A DNA stretch of 64,000 nucleotides from Dermabacter vaginalis. GTDB lineage: Bacteria; Actinomycetota; Actinomycetes; Actinomycetales; Dermabacteraceae. Where the stretch lies: assembly GCF_001678905.1 (NCBI RefSeq), contig NZ_CP012117.1, positions 124,001 through 188,000 of the forward strand, in the 5' to 3' direction. This document shows positions 1-7,174 of this stretch, piece after piece (position 1 is the first letter of the stretch; the number at the start of each line of letters is the position of its first letter). A program made the position numbers and the translations under genes. The notes under the pieces are model-generated. The model saw only the letters and a program-made list of their open reading frames with translations, made no database searches and had not been told where the DNA came from.

Positions 1-78
1 AATCGATAAGAAGCAGTCTCCTAGTTCTTCTACCGTGGCAGGATCGTCGAGTTCGGGGAGATCGGAAGTGGAAACCAT
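1..78 (-). CDS. N-terminus of a second putative T7SS cargo protein (partial)
   Basis: The minus strand from position 78 reads ATG and stays open to the left edge, giving 26 residues that begin MVSTSDLPELDDP. This closely matches the start of the 613-aa protein at 2121-3962 (MVSVADLPDLDNP). The start lies one base beyond the stop of the upstream DUF6507-like gene, the same spacing as in the other cassette. I therefore read it as the cargo gene of cassette 1, cut by the window edge. Only the start is visible, so size and C-terminal domain are unknown. Confidence 0.7.
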   Translation of the reverse strand, partial: MVSTSDLPELDDPATVEELGDCFLSI

Positions 79-79
79 G

Positions 80-655
80 TTACTCTCCAGAAGTTTGTGG
101 TGAAGTCGATTTGAAGTTGGGAGATGTCTGGTACTTGAAGGGTCCTGCATCTTCGGGTGTGCAAACAGGAGGGTGGCTAGGATCCTCTGTCTGCAGCGAC
201 TGGTTGAATGCGCCGGGAAGTGTTTCGGATGTCAATAGCGGTACATCGTTACTAAACTCGTAGGGTTTCGAAACATCGATAGGGCCTTCGATGTAGGGGA
301 TGCCTTGTGTTCCAGACGTGTTCACACCCGGCATGTCCGGGATGTTCAACGAATTCATGGCCTGTGACGAGTTCTCGCTCATCTGCTGATCGCCATCAGC
401 GTAGTGGCCGACGGCTTCACGCGTAGCTTCCATGTTGATGCTTGCGCGATTGTAGCAATGGTCGACCTCGTTGAGGACAAAAAATTGAAGACAGCGCTCT
501 ACCATGATCGCACTAAAGGGGCTATGACTGAGCGCGCTTGCTGCAGCTTGGGTGGTTTCTTCAGTGAAACTCTTAACGTGCTCCATCTCGCTCATTTGCC
601 ACTCGGCATATTCAATGGAAGAGTCAACTTCACTAAATAGGATATTTAACTTCAT
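80..655 (-). CDS. DUF6507-like small protein of the ESX cassette (longer paralogue)
   Basis: A 191-aa acidic protein with no signal peptide or TM segment. The first 110 residues are helical and resemble the 111-aa protein at 3964-4299: shared features are SALxHSP near residue 42, a Y-x-D/E-GD-x-Q motif near residue 87 and a following NSxxA. It then has a Pro/Ser/Thr-rich tail of about 80 residues absent from the paralogue. An AGAGGT ribosome site precedes ATG at 655. The length, helices and place beside Esx genes suggest a WXG-like partner or adaptor of the cargo protein that follows after one base. The DUF6507 assignment is from memory of the family and is moderate. Base composition looks lower in GC than the neighbouring esx pair. 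Confidence 0.7.
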   Translation of the reverse strand: MKLNILFSEVDSSIEYAEWQMSEMEHVKSFTEETTQAAASALSHSPFSAIMVERCLQFFVLNEVDHCYNRASINMEATREAVGHYADGDQQMSENSSQAMNSLNIPDMPGVNTSGTQGIPYIEGPIDVSKPYEFSNDVPLLTSETLPGAFNQSLQTEDPSHPPVCTPEDAGPFKYQTSPNFKSTSPQTSGE

Positions 656-901
656 GATTATTTACCTCTATTGAGCAGGCGCTCTCTAGATCTAACGGCG
701 TGCTTCTTCCTCTGCAGTACCGGGCTTCTTTTGATGGCGCCATTGAATGGTGCAGGACATGAATAGTGACCGCCGATTTTCCAGCTGATTGCAAAGGGTT
801 TAGTGGAGGTGCCGGGGCTGGCGTCGGCTGGCTGTATGGCTGGTGTTGTTTTGAGACAGAGGCTTGGCGCTGGGGCTTGCCCTGTATTAGGGAGGGGGTG
901 G

Positions 902-931
902 GGCCCGGCCGCCTGTGTTGGTGGCCGGGCC
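902..931 (-). terminator. GC-rich hairpin after esx pair copy 1
   Basis: GGCCCGGCC (902-910) and GGCCGGGCC (923-931) form a perfect 9-bp stem with a 12-nt loop, just downstream of the minus-strand esx stop at 950. There is no clear U tract on the minus side, so it may attenuate rather than fully terminate. An identical hairpin follows copy 2. Confidence 0.6.
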
Positions 932-949
932 GTTTGTGTGGTGTGGGTG

Positions 950-1258
950 TTAGCCGATGTTGGCGACGGCGTTGGCGGCGCGTTGTTGGGCGCTGGTGGC
1001 GGTTTCGTCGTTTTTGCTCATGGTGGTTTTGACGAGGTCGATGATGCCGCGGACCTCGTTGGAGGCGCGGTGCCAGCGCTGTTCGACGTGGCGGTATTCT
1101 TCGGAGACGCCGTCGGCCTGGAAGTCGCTCATGGCGGCGTTGACCTGCTGGTCGCGCATGGAGATGAGGCCTTCGAGGCGGCCGATGATGCCGGCGAGGT
1201 CGCCCTGGACGGACTGGGAAACGCCGGTGTCGAACGAGATGCGGTCGGTGGTGGGCAT
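950..1258 (-). CDS. Esx protein (WXG100 superfamily, EsxA-like), copy 1
   Basis: A 102-aa all-helical protein of the size typical for WXG100 T7SS substrates. The segment SEEYRHVEQRW (residues about 52-62) aligns with the region after the WXG turn of EsxA, and YRHVE fits the YxxxD/E secretion signal. The usual turn tryptophan is replaced: the loop reads FQADG. A GAGAGGA ribosome site precedes ATG at 1258. It is the second gene of a pair, 48 bp after the 111-aa partner, and the two products probably form a secreted heterodimer. Its product differs from copy 2 by one residue (Asn versus Ser, seven residues from the C-terminus). Confidence 0.88.
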   Translation of the reverse strand: MPTTDRISFDTGVSQSVQGDLAGIIGRLEGLISMRDQQVNAAMSDFQADGVSEEYRHVEQRWHRASNEVRGIIDLVKTTMSKNDETATSAQQRAANAVANIG

Positions 1259-1306
1259 GAGGTGTCCTCTCTAAAGCGTGTGTGGTGGCTTTTGTGGTGT
1301 GTGGGT

Positions 1307-1642
1307 TCAGCTCTGGCCGGAGAAGCGTGCGCCGTCGAAGTTGGCCGAGCCCTGTGCGGAGGTGGCGTTGTCCATCGACTCCTGGTCGCCGGTCTGGAAG
1401 GCGGTGTCCATGCCGCCCTGGCCTTCGAGGATGCGGCCGAGGGAGACGTTGAGGTCGTGGCTGATTTCGTCGGTGCGGGCCTTGAACTGGTCGAAGGCGG
1501 CGCGGCCGGCGCCGTTGAACTTGCCTTCGAGGGGCTCCACCGAGGCAACGAGCTGCTTGACGAGCGAGCCGAGGTCGTCGTTAGCGCCGGAGGTGTTGGT
1601 GGTGAGGGTGGAGAGGGTCTGGTTGCCCATATCGAACTTCAT
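1307..1642 (-). CDS. Esx protein (WXG100 superfamily, EsxB-like partner), copy 1
   Basis: A 111-aa helical protein. The helix-turn-helix contains FNGAGRAAFDQF (residues about 41-52), an F-x-G form of the WXG turn followed by the usual aromatic spacing. I chose ATG at 1642 (MKFDMGNQ) because an AAGGGAG ribosome site lies just upstream; in-frame codons further upstream give an unlikely basic extension. It is the first gene of the esx pair. The last 30 residues are polar and probably disordered. Identical to the protein at 4957-5292. Confidence 0.87.
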   Translation of the reverse strand: MKFDMGNQTLSTLTTNTSGANDDLGSLVKQLVASVEPLEGKFNGAGRAAFDQFKARTDEISHDLNVSLGRILEGQGGMDTAFQTGDQESMDNATSAQGSANFDGARFSGQS

Positions 1643-2042
1643 GAGTGCACTCCCTTGCAAAAGTGTTGTGAGGAGTGTGAACCACGGCGTCAGAGCGCGT
1701 GCGGTTCCCACGCTTCCCCTTGTGCTGTCCGGGACACACGTCCCGTTATCTGACCGTTATAGAAAAACACAACCGTCACGGGCGGGCACCGAAATACACA
1801 AACGTTCTCGTCATGTTTCCGTGATGTTCATCTTGGGGGTTGTCAAGGGGATCGAGGTTGACTGCTCCTCGAGGGGCTATTGCGACGTTTCGTCTATTTT
1901 GCCCAGTGGCGATATTGCGGTCCAGAACTACTTGCGCAGTGGACTTGGGTTGTGTTTCTGGTAGGAATGCCATGTCCGCGATAGTGGTTGCGTCTGCGCT
2001 GTTTGCATGGGAATGAGCAGTGGGCGGTCGACACTACAAGGC

Positions 2043-2085
2043 GGCCCCATCCCATGCGGAAAAAGCTTCCACATAAGATGGGGCC
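2043..2085 (-). terminator. Hairpin after the 613-aa cargo gene
   Basis: GGCCCCATC (2043-2051) pairs with GATGGGGCC (2077-2085); a nested GGAA/TTCC pair (2058-2061, 2067-2070) closes a small apical loop. It lies 36 bp downstream of the minus-strand stop at 2121. The rest of 1783-2120 shows no convincing gene, only the decayed flank of the esx repeat. Confidence 0.55.
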
Positions 2086-2120
2086 GTACCGATTATGCCG
2101 GATATTACCGCGCGAGTGGG

Positions 2121-3962
2121 TTACTTAGCCAGGGCTGCGAGGATCTCCTCGAGGTCTTGGAGGTGAAGGTCGCCCGTGAAATCCTTCTCGCGAAGGACTT
2201 TCAGTAGCTCTGGATTCGCCTCAATAGCATGCTCAAGTAGGTCGCTTACCTTGTCCGATGAAACATTCCAGCCTTGGTGGAGAGTCTCTGAGATCGCGGC
2301 TTTGTCGACCCCTGCAGCGATCGAGAATCTGTCGGCGGCTCGGTTTTCGAGGTGATGGAGATTCTCGAGCACAGTGTCCTCAGGGCCGCTAACGGGTCGC
2401 GCTGTTTCTAAGTTACTTGATGTATCCGACACTGGTGCAGGAGTTGGTTGTGCAGACTCCTGGCTAGTGTCCATCGTTTCTGGGGTCAATATCGGCAGGT
2501 TCGCAGGATTCGTAGTCGCATCCGGCACCGTAGGCTCAGCTGAGACTTCAGCTATTTCTGCAGGACTTTCTATGGGTTGTGTGTAGCCCCCGGTCTGAGG
2601 CAAAGCTGCCTGTGGTTGTACGGCCGGAGGCGCCGGTGGGACGTTGTATACCTTCAGACTCGGTTTGGGTGAGGGCGGTCCGATTATTGGAGAGCTTCCC
2701 GGTGCCGAATGAGAAGTGCCGGAAGTTACTCCAGTGCTGCTGACCCCATCTGCTGTTTGGTCACTGCCGGGCGTAGTGACGTTGGGATCTTCTGGAGGTG
2801 CAATGGGCGTCCGCGGATTTTCCTCGCGCCAATCAGCAACTGCTTCGTTGTAGGCGCCGATAAGGCCCTGATCCAGCGCCTCTTGGGGGACGTCTGTACC
2901 TAACTTCTTACCGACTCTCTTAGTTGAATCGCTAAAGCCGTCGGAACCGACCTTGAAATTCTTATACGCAAGTTTTCCGCCCTTTTCGATGACGACTTTT
3001 CCGCCTCCCGTGAAGGCTGTGGGTGCAAGCTCCCCGACGGTGCGTGCGGGGTCGTGGGCGATGGTGACGGCGCCCCCCGTCAGCCAGGCGGCTGTATGGC
3101 GGACGACCGAAGGTTGGACTTCCGGGTCGGGGTTTATAAAGTCAAGGTAATTTCGCCAAACACCACGTCCGAGGGCATTGATGCCTCCACCGAAAAAGAA
3201 CCGCTTCTGATTTTGGTACGGCCTTACAATCAACTCTTCAAGTGGAATAGCGGCCGCCCTGAAGAAGAACTCCGTTCCATTCTTGGAGTATTTGAGTGCG
3301 TCGATAAGCTTAAGCTTTCGGTTTCTCCATTGTAGTTTCAGAATTCCGAAAACGGCATCGGAGAGTCCGTCGAAGAAGCTTCCGTTAACATACTTCCCGA
3401 ATGCTGACGACACTGTGTGCGGGCCGAAGCTAGCCGCAGTGAATTTGGCGGCGAGTGCGCGGTCGGCCGTTTGGACTCGCATCAGGAACAGGCTGACAGC
3501 TAGTTCGGCGGCAGCGATAGCTTGGTGAGCGGCAGCCAGTTGCCGTTCCTTTTCAGGGTTGGGTACTTGTTGAGGCTCGCCTTCGCCGGAAGGATTCTCC
3601 TCGGGGACGGTATCGGGCAGCTGTTCGGCCGCTTCAAGTGCGGCGATTGCGGACTCTATTTGAGCTTCTAGCTTAGATTTTTCATCAGTAAGCTTTTCTA
3701 ATTCGTCTGCGTACGCCCGCAAATCAGCCGCGCGCTGGGTGTTCCGATCGTAAATTTCTTCCGCGATCTGAATGGGGTTGACCATGGCCACCTGCACCAA
3801 GGAGCTTTCGGGCGACATCCAAACAGGGTCCATGGTGGCCCACACCATTCCCGCTTCACCGACAATAGATTTGGTGTCTTGAGCAATGTTGTCTAGTGCG
3901 TCGGCGAGCGAATCAACCTCAGTTGGGTTGTCTAGATCTGGGAGGTCTGCAACGGATACCAT
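2121..3962 (-). CDS. Large putative T7SS-secreted cargo protein
   Basis: A 613-aa protein starting MVSVADLPDLDNP at 3962, chosen because the partial paralogue at the left edge begins the same way and both starts sit one base after the DUF6507-like stop. Residues 1-110 are helical: an initial helix, a WATMDPVW turn (about 39-46), then a long helix and coiled coil (about 60-115). This layout resembles actinobacterial T7SS signal domains with a degenerate WXG turn. The middle (about 150-350) is mixed and Gly-rich near 260-290. Residues about 380-520 are Pro/Ser/Thr-rich linker. The last 90 residues are helical and Leu-rich. I recognise no toxin motif. Being a secreted effector is inferred from position and the N-terminal domain. 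Confidence 0.75.
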   Translation of the reverse strand: MVSVADLPDLDNPTEVDSLADALDNIAQDTKSIVGEAGMVWATMDPVWMSPESSLVQVAMVNPIQIAEEIYDRNTQRAADLRAYADELEKLTDEKSKLEAQIESAIAALEAAEQLPDTVPEENPSGEGEPQQVPNPEKERQLAAAHQAIAAAELAVSLFLMRVQTADRALAAKFTAASFGPHTVSSAFGKYVNGSFFDGLSDAVFGILKLQWRNRKLKLIDALKYSKNGTEFFFRAAAIPLEELIVRPYQNQKRFFFGGGINALGRGVWRNYLDFINPDPEVQPSVVRHTAAWLTGGAVTIAHDPARTVGELAPTAFTGGGKVVIEKGGKLAYKNFKVGSDGFSDSTKRVGKKLGTDVPQEALDQGLIGAYNEAVADWREENPRTPIAPPEDPNVTTPGSDQTADGVSSTGVTSGTSHSAPGSSPIIGPPSPKPSLKVYNVPPAPPAVQPQAALPQTGGYTQPIESPAEIAEVSAEPTVPDATTNPANLPILTPETMDTSQESAQPTPAPVSDTSSNLETARPVSGPEDTVLENLHHLENRAADRFSIAAGVDKAAISETLHQGWNVSSDKVSDLLEHAIEANPELLKVLREKDFTGDLHLQDLEEILAALAK

Positions 3963-3963
3963 T

Positions 3964-4299
3964 TTATGCTCCTGGTGAGTCGATCTCGGGCACAGATGCC
4001 AAGGCGGTCTGGGAATTGCTCGCGGCTTGTGCATCGCCCTCAAGGTAGGACCGGCAAGCATCGTCGGTGCAAAGGATGTTGTGCTGAGCTAAATCATGAC
4101 AACCGTCTACCCCGAACTTCACCAATACTTCGAGGTAGTGCTGGACTGCGGAAGAAGCAGCCGGACTATGCGTCAGTGCGCTGCCGGCGTCCGATATTGC
4201 GGAGTCGGTAGCGCCTGAAACCGCCTCAAGTTGGTCGACCGTTTGGCGGGCTTTGCCGATGATGATTCCGACGGCGTTAGGTTGAATGTCGTACTGCAA
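3964..4299 (-). CDS. DUF6507-like small protein of the ESX cassette
   Basis: A 111-aa helical protein (begins MQYDIQPNAV) with SALTHSP (about 40-46) and YLEGDAQAASNSQ (about 84-96), both shared with the 191-aa paralogue at 80-655. Its stop is one base from the start of the 613-aa cargo gene, so the two are probably translationally coupled. Size and all-helical character resemble WXG100-type chaperone/partner proteins that pair with large T7SS substrates. Two cysteines (about 67 and 77) are noteworthy in a small helical protein. Function is inferred from context only. Confidence 0.7.
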   Translation of the reverse strand: MQYDIQPNAVGIIIGKARQTVDQLEAVSGATDSAISDAGSALTHSPAASSAVQHYLEVLVKFGVDGCHDLAQHNILCTDDACRSYLEGDAQAASNSQTALASVPEIDSPGA

Positions 4300-4551
4300 T
4301 TGCTTCCCCTTAATTGCGGATATGAGACGGCTGTATTGGAGGTGCTCGATCTGTCTTGTCTCATGGGTCCCGGGCGTGTATCTGACGCGTGAGGGGTGTG
4401 AGCTCAGCGTCGGTGTGGTGAGCCCCTCAAGACGCCACGGTGCTATGACGTGGGATAGCAGGTCCGCAACTGTGCGCTGGTGCTGGTCCGGTGTTAAATC
4501 TTGCGCCCGTCAGTGTGACGGGTTCATGTAAGTTCAGTTCGCAGTGGTACG

Positions 4552-4581
4552 GGCCCGGCCGCCTGTGTTGGTGGCCGGGCC
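4552..4581 (-). terminator. GC-rich hairpin after esx pair copy 2
   Basis: Same stem-loop as in copy 1: GGCCCGGCC (4552-4560) and GGCCGGGCC (4573-4581). It lies between the esx pair and the DUF6507-like/cargo genes downstream. Bases 4300-4550 contain only a weak TGAGGGG/CCCCTCA inverted repeat (4390-4396, 4423-4429) and no gene. Confidence 0.6.
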
Positions 4582-4599
4582 GTTTGTGTGGTGTGGGTG

Positions 4600-4908
4600 T
4601 TAGCCGATGTTGGCGACGGCGCTGGCGGCGCGTTGTTGGGCGCTGGTGGCGGTTTCGTCGTTTTTGCTCATGGTGGTTTTGACGAGGTCGATGATGCCGC
4701 GGACCTCGTTGGAGGCGCGGTGCCAGCGCTGTTCGACGTGGCGGTATTCTTCGGAGACGCCGTCGGCCTGGAAGTCGCTCATGGCGGCGTTGACCTGCTG
4801 GTCGCGCATGGAGATGAGGCCTTCGAGGCGGCCGATGATGCCGGCGAGGTCGCCCTGGACGGACTGGGAAACGCCGGTGTCGAACGAGATGCGGTCGGTG
4901 GTGGGCAT
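4600..4908 (-). CDS. Esx protein (WXG100 superfamily, EsxA-like), copy 2
   Basis: A 102-aa near-duplicate of the protein at 950-1258, with Ser in place of Asn seven residues from the C-terminus, caused by the only base difference seen between the repeats. It keeps the SEEYRHVEQRW region and the FQADG turn in place of W-x-G. This copy is nearest the eccD-eccC operon, which is transcribed divergently, so it may be the original. Confidence 0.88.
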   Translation of the reverse strand: MPTTDRISFDTGVSQSVQGDLAGIIGRLEGLISMRDQQVNAAMSDFQADGVSEEYRHVEQRWHRASNEVRGIIDLVKTTMSKNDETATSAQQRAASAVANIG

Positions 4909-4956
4909 GAGGTGTCCTCTCTAAAGCGTGTGTGGTGGCTTTTGTGGTGTGTGGGT

Positions 4957-5292
4957 TCAGCTCTGGCCGGAGAAGCGTGCGCCGTCGAAGTTGGCCGAGC
5001 CCTGTGCGGAGGTGGCGTTGTCCATCGACTCCTGGTCGCCGGTCTGGAAGGCGGTGTCCATGCCGCCCTGGCCTTCGAGGATGCGGCCGAGGGAGACGTT
5101 GAGGTCGTGGCTGATTTCGTCGGTGCGGGCCTTGAACTGGTCGAAGGCGGCGCGGCCGGCGCCGTTGAACTTGCCTTCGAGGGGCTCCACCGAGGCAACG
5201 AGCTGCTTGACGAGCGAGCCGAGGTCGTCGTTAGCGCCGGAGGTGTTGGTGGTGAGGGTGGAGAGGGTCTGGTTGCCCATATCGAACTTCAT
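4957..5292 (-). CDS. Esx protein (WXG100 superfamily, EsxB-like partner), copy 2
   Basis: A 111-aa protein identical to that at 1307-1642, with the F-N-G variant of the WXG turn and ATG at 5292 behind AAGGGAG. It is the first gene of the minus-strand run leading from the divergent promoter region (5293-5564) into the cassette. That region contains ATAACGG twice in the minus sense (near 5393-5411), a possible regulator site that is also present in copy 1. Confidence 0.87.
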   Translation of the reverse strand: MKFDMGNQTLSTLTTNTSGANDDLGSLVKQLVASVEPLEGKFNGAGRAAFDQFKARTDEISHDLNVSLGRILEGQGGMDTAFQTGDQESMDNATSAQGSANFDGARFSGQS

Positions 5293-5564
5293 GAGTGCAC
5301 TCCCTTGCAAAAGTGTTGTGAGGAGTGTGAACCACGGCGTCAGAGCGCGTGCGGTTCCCACGCTTCCCCTTGTGCTGTCCGGGACACACGTCCCGTTATC
5401 TGACCGTTATAGAAAAACACAACCGTCACGGGATCTGTTCGGAGTCTTTCTAAAGTTTCCGTTATGTTTCCGTGATGTTCACGCAAGTGGCCGTTGTCAG
5501 CGAATGTGTGCACAATGGCATTCGTATATTACTGCCACCACGCTCAGCAGGGGGTTTGAACTGC

Positions 5565-5876
5565 GTGTACACCTATGACGACCAGCTTCTCGATGCCGTT
5601 AAAGTGCGCCGCAAACGGCTCGCACAGGCGCTCTTGCATAGGTCGGAGAGGCTGCGTCGCACGTGGACAGACGGTCTTGGCAACATGCTGGGCAGTATTT
5701 TTCTTGCGGTGCTTGCCTGTGCAGTGTGCGTTGCAGTCTCGTTTGTGATGCACCTGCTCGCGACCGACACGACCTTTAAACGAAATCCTATGCAAGGCAC
5801 GTCCGTAACGACCCCCGCTAACGCCACGCCTACGCCGGACGAAAAACCGGCCTCATCCGGAGAGGACGATCGATGA
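5565..5876 (+). CDS. Small single-TM protein leading the T7SS operon
   Basis: A 103-aa protein if GTG at 5565 is used; AGGGGG at 5549-5554 gives good spacing, whereas an ATG at 5472 lacks a ribosome site. The N-terminal 40 residues are basic (RRKRLAQALLHRSERLRR), followed by one TM helix (about 41-64) and a Thr/Pro/Glu-rich tail. Its stop overlaps the eccD start by four bases. I do not recognise the family. Position and topology (short cytosolic basic head, one TM, outside tail) recall the head of EccB, but it is far too short to be EccB; a small T7SS membrane accessory is the best guess. Confidence 0.65.
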   Translation: MYTYDDQLLDAVKVRRKRLAQALLHRSERLRRTWTDGLGNMLGSIFLAVLACAVCVAVSFVMHLLATDTTFKRNPMQGTSVTTPANATPTPDEKPASSGEDDR

Positions 5877-7174
5877 CTACGAGTCCCTTTGTTCGCTTAA
5901 CGATCCGCGGAAATGAGCGTGCCGCAGACGTCGTGATCCCGGGTTCGCTCACGCCTTCTGACGTGATCCCCGAGTTCATGGAACTCGTAGGAGAAACGAC
6001 GACGATTTCAAGTCTTGGACTTTTCACGGTGCTTGGCGAACGCCTAGATCCGACGATCCCCGTGGGTGAGCAGGATCTGCTCGACGGTCAAGTCGTTCAA
6101 GTTCTCCCGCTTGCTGATGCGCCACTCGAGCCCGTCGTCCACGACGTGGTTGATCGCCTTACGTCGACCGACGTGAGCGGTCTCTGGAGCGACAAGACCC
6201 GCCCGTGGGTTCTCGGCATTCTCTCCACGGCCCTCCTCCTTCTCTCCCTCTGGTTCATCCCAGGTGCTTTCTCCCGCCCGTGGTGGCCCGTCTCCGGTAT
6301 GTTTACGTTGACGATCGTCGCGGCGGCCCTTCAGGTCCGCACGCTCGCGTGGCCGCTTTTCGCCGGTTCGCTTCTGCTTACGGTCCTCGGCGGCCTCAAC
6401 TTCGAGTTTGGGGGCAAGGAGAGCGCGATCTGGTGGCTCAGCGCGTTCGCCTCAACGCTTGCGGTATTCGGGGTTCTCCGCCGACGCTTCCGGGCGCTGT
6501 GGACTGCTCTGCTCACTCTCGCTGCTGGCGTTGGCATTTTCGTCGCGGCGACCTCTCTCGGCGCGACGGTTGAACAGGCCGGTGCGATCGTCGCCGTTGT
6601 CGCGCTCGCAGCGCTCGGTCTCGTGCCGCGCTTCGCGATGCAGGGCGCAGGCCTTTACACGGTGCAGGATTCTCTCGCGGAAGAGGGCGACGTGAAAGCG
6701 AAGCGCGTCGATGTCGCTATTTCCGAGGCGTACGAGACGCTCACGATGGCGGTCGGCGTCCTCGCCGTGATTCTCGCGATCTCTCTTGGGCTTGCGTCGG
6801 CGCTCGTCGTCGAGAACACCTTCGCCGCGATTACCGTGGCAGCCGTCGCCATCACCATGGTGTTCCGTACTCGCCACTTCCCCTTCGCCCTCCACCGGGC
6901 ATCGCTCTGGGGCGCCGCGATCGTGACAGGCGTGTGCTGCGCGCAAGCGATTGTCGCCTCGAACCCCGACCTTTCGGTCTGGCTCGGTGTGGGCGCCATC
7001 GTGATCGCCGTTGCCATTTATACGATTCCGCGCTTTGCCTTCCGCAGCTCCGTGAACTCGGCGCTCGGCCGTCGAATCGCGGGCGTCGTTGAACGTATTT
7101 GCACGCTCGCGACCGTGCCCGCGCTCGTGGGAATTTTCGGTGTGTATAGCGAACTGTTGAGGACTTTCCAGTGA
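5873..7174 (+). CDS. eccD: Type VII secretion integral membrane protein EccD
   Basis: A 433-aa protein. Residues about 5-85 form a ubiquitin-like (YukD) domain with the typical beginning F-V-R-L-T-I and VGEQDLLDGQVVQVL. From about residue 108 on are some eleven hydrophobic helices, as in EccD, the protein lining the central channel of the ESX membrane complex. Slightly shorter than mycobacterial EccD. The start overlaps the upstream gene by four bases and its stop overlaps the next GTG start, so the operon is translationally coupled. Confidence 0.92.
   Translation: MTTSPFVRLTIRGNERAADVVIPGSLTPSDVIPEFMELVGETTTISSLGLFTVLGERLDPTIPVGEQDLLDGQVVQVLPLADAPLEPVVHDVVDRLTSTDVSGLWSDKTRPWVLGILSTALLLLSLWFIPGAFSRPWWPVSGMFTLTIVAAALQVRTLAWPLFAGSLLLTVLGGLNFEFGGKESAIWWLSAFASTLAVFGVLRRRFRALWTALLTLAAGVGIFVAATSLGATVEQAGAIVAVVALAALGLVPRFAMQGAGLYTVQDSLAEEGDVKAKRVDVAISEAYETLTMAVGVLAVILAISLGLASALVVENTFAAITVAAVAITMVFRTRHFPFALHRASLWGAAIVTGVCCAQAIVASNPDLSVWLGVGAIVIAVAIYTIPRFAFRSSVNSALGRRIAGVVERICTLATVPALVGIFGVYSELLRTFQ

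Larger units (their letters stand above)
901..1782. repeat. Esx-unit direct repeat, copy 1 (882 bp)
   Basis: Bases 901-1782 match 4551-5432 with one visible difference (T at 972, C at 4622). The repeat begins exactly at a GC-rich hairpin downstream of the esx genes and ends in their upstream region. Beyond position 1782 similarity decays, but an 18-bp block (ATGTTTCCGTGATGTTCA, 1813-1830) is still shared with 5464-5481. A sharp edge between near-identity and decayed homology suggests recent duplication or gene conversion inside an older duplication. Confidence 0.95.
4551..5432. repeat. Esx-unit direct repeat, copy 2 (882 bp)
   Basis: Second copy of the repeat at 901-1782, same orientation, offset 3650 bp. 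It carries the downstream hairpin, both esx genes and about 140 bp of upstream region. The intervening 2768 bp hold one cargo gene and its DUF6507-like partner, so recombination between copies would delete or swap that cargo. Confidence 0.95.

Noticed and set aside
803..1753. Long plus-strand open frame over the first esx pair (and its twin at 4588-5403)
   Set aside because: It runs antisense to two clear Esx genes, has no ribosome site and codes for a Gly/Val-rich biased sequence typical of antisense frames in high-GC DNA.
1776..1973. Small minus-strand frame upstream of esx copy 1
   Set aside because: No ribosome site and no counterpart in the other cassette; treated as part of the esx leader region.
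5472..5564. Longer start (ATG at 5472) for the first T7SS operon gene
   Set aside because: It lies in the divergent promoter region without a ribosome site, partly in the block shared with the esx flank; GTG at 5565 behind AGGGGG fits better.
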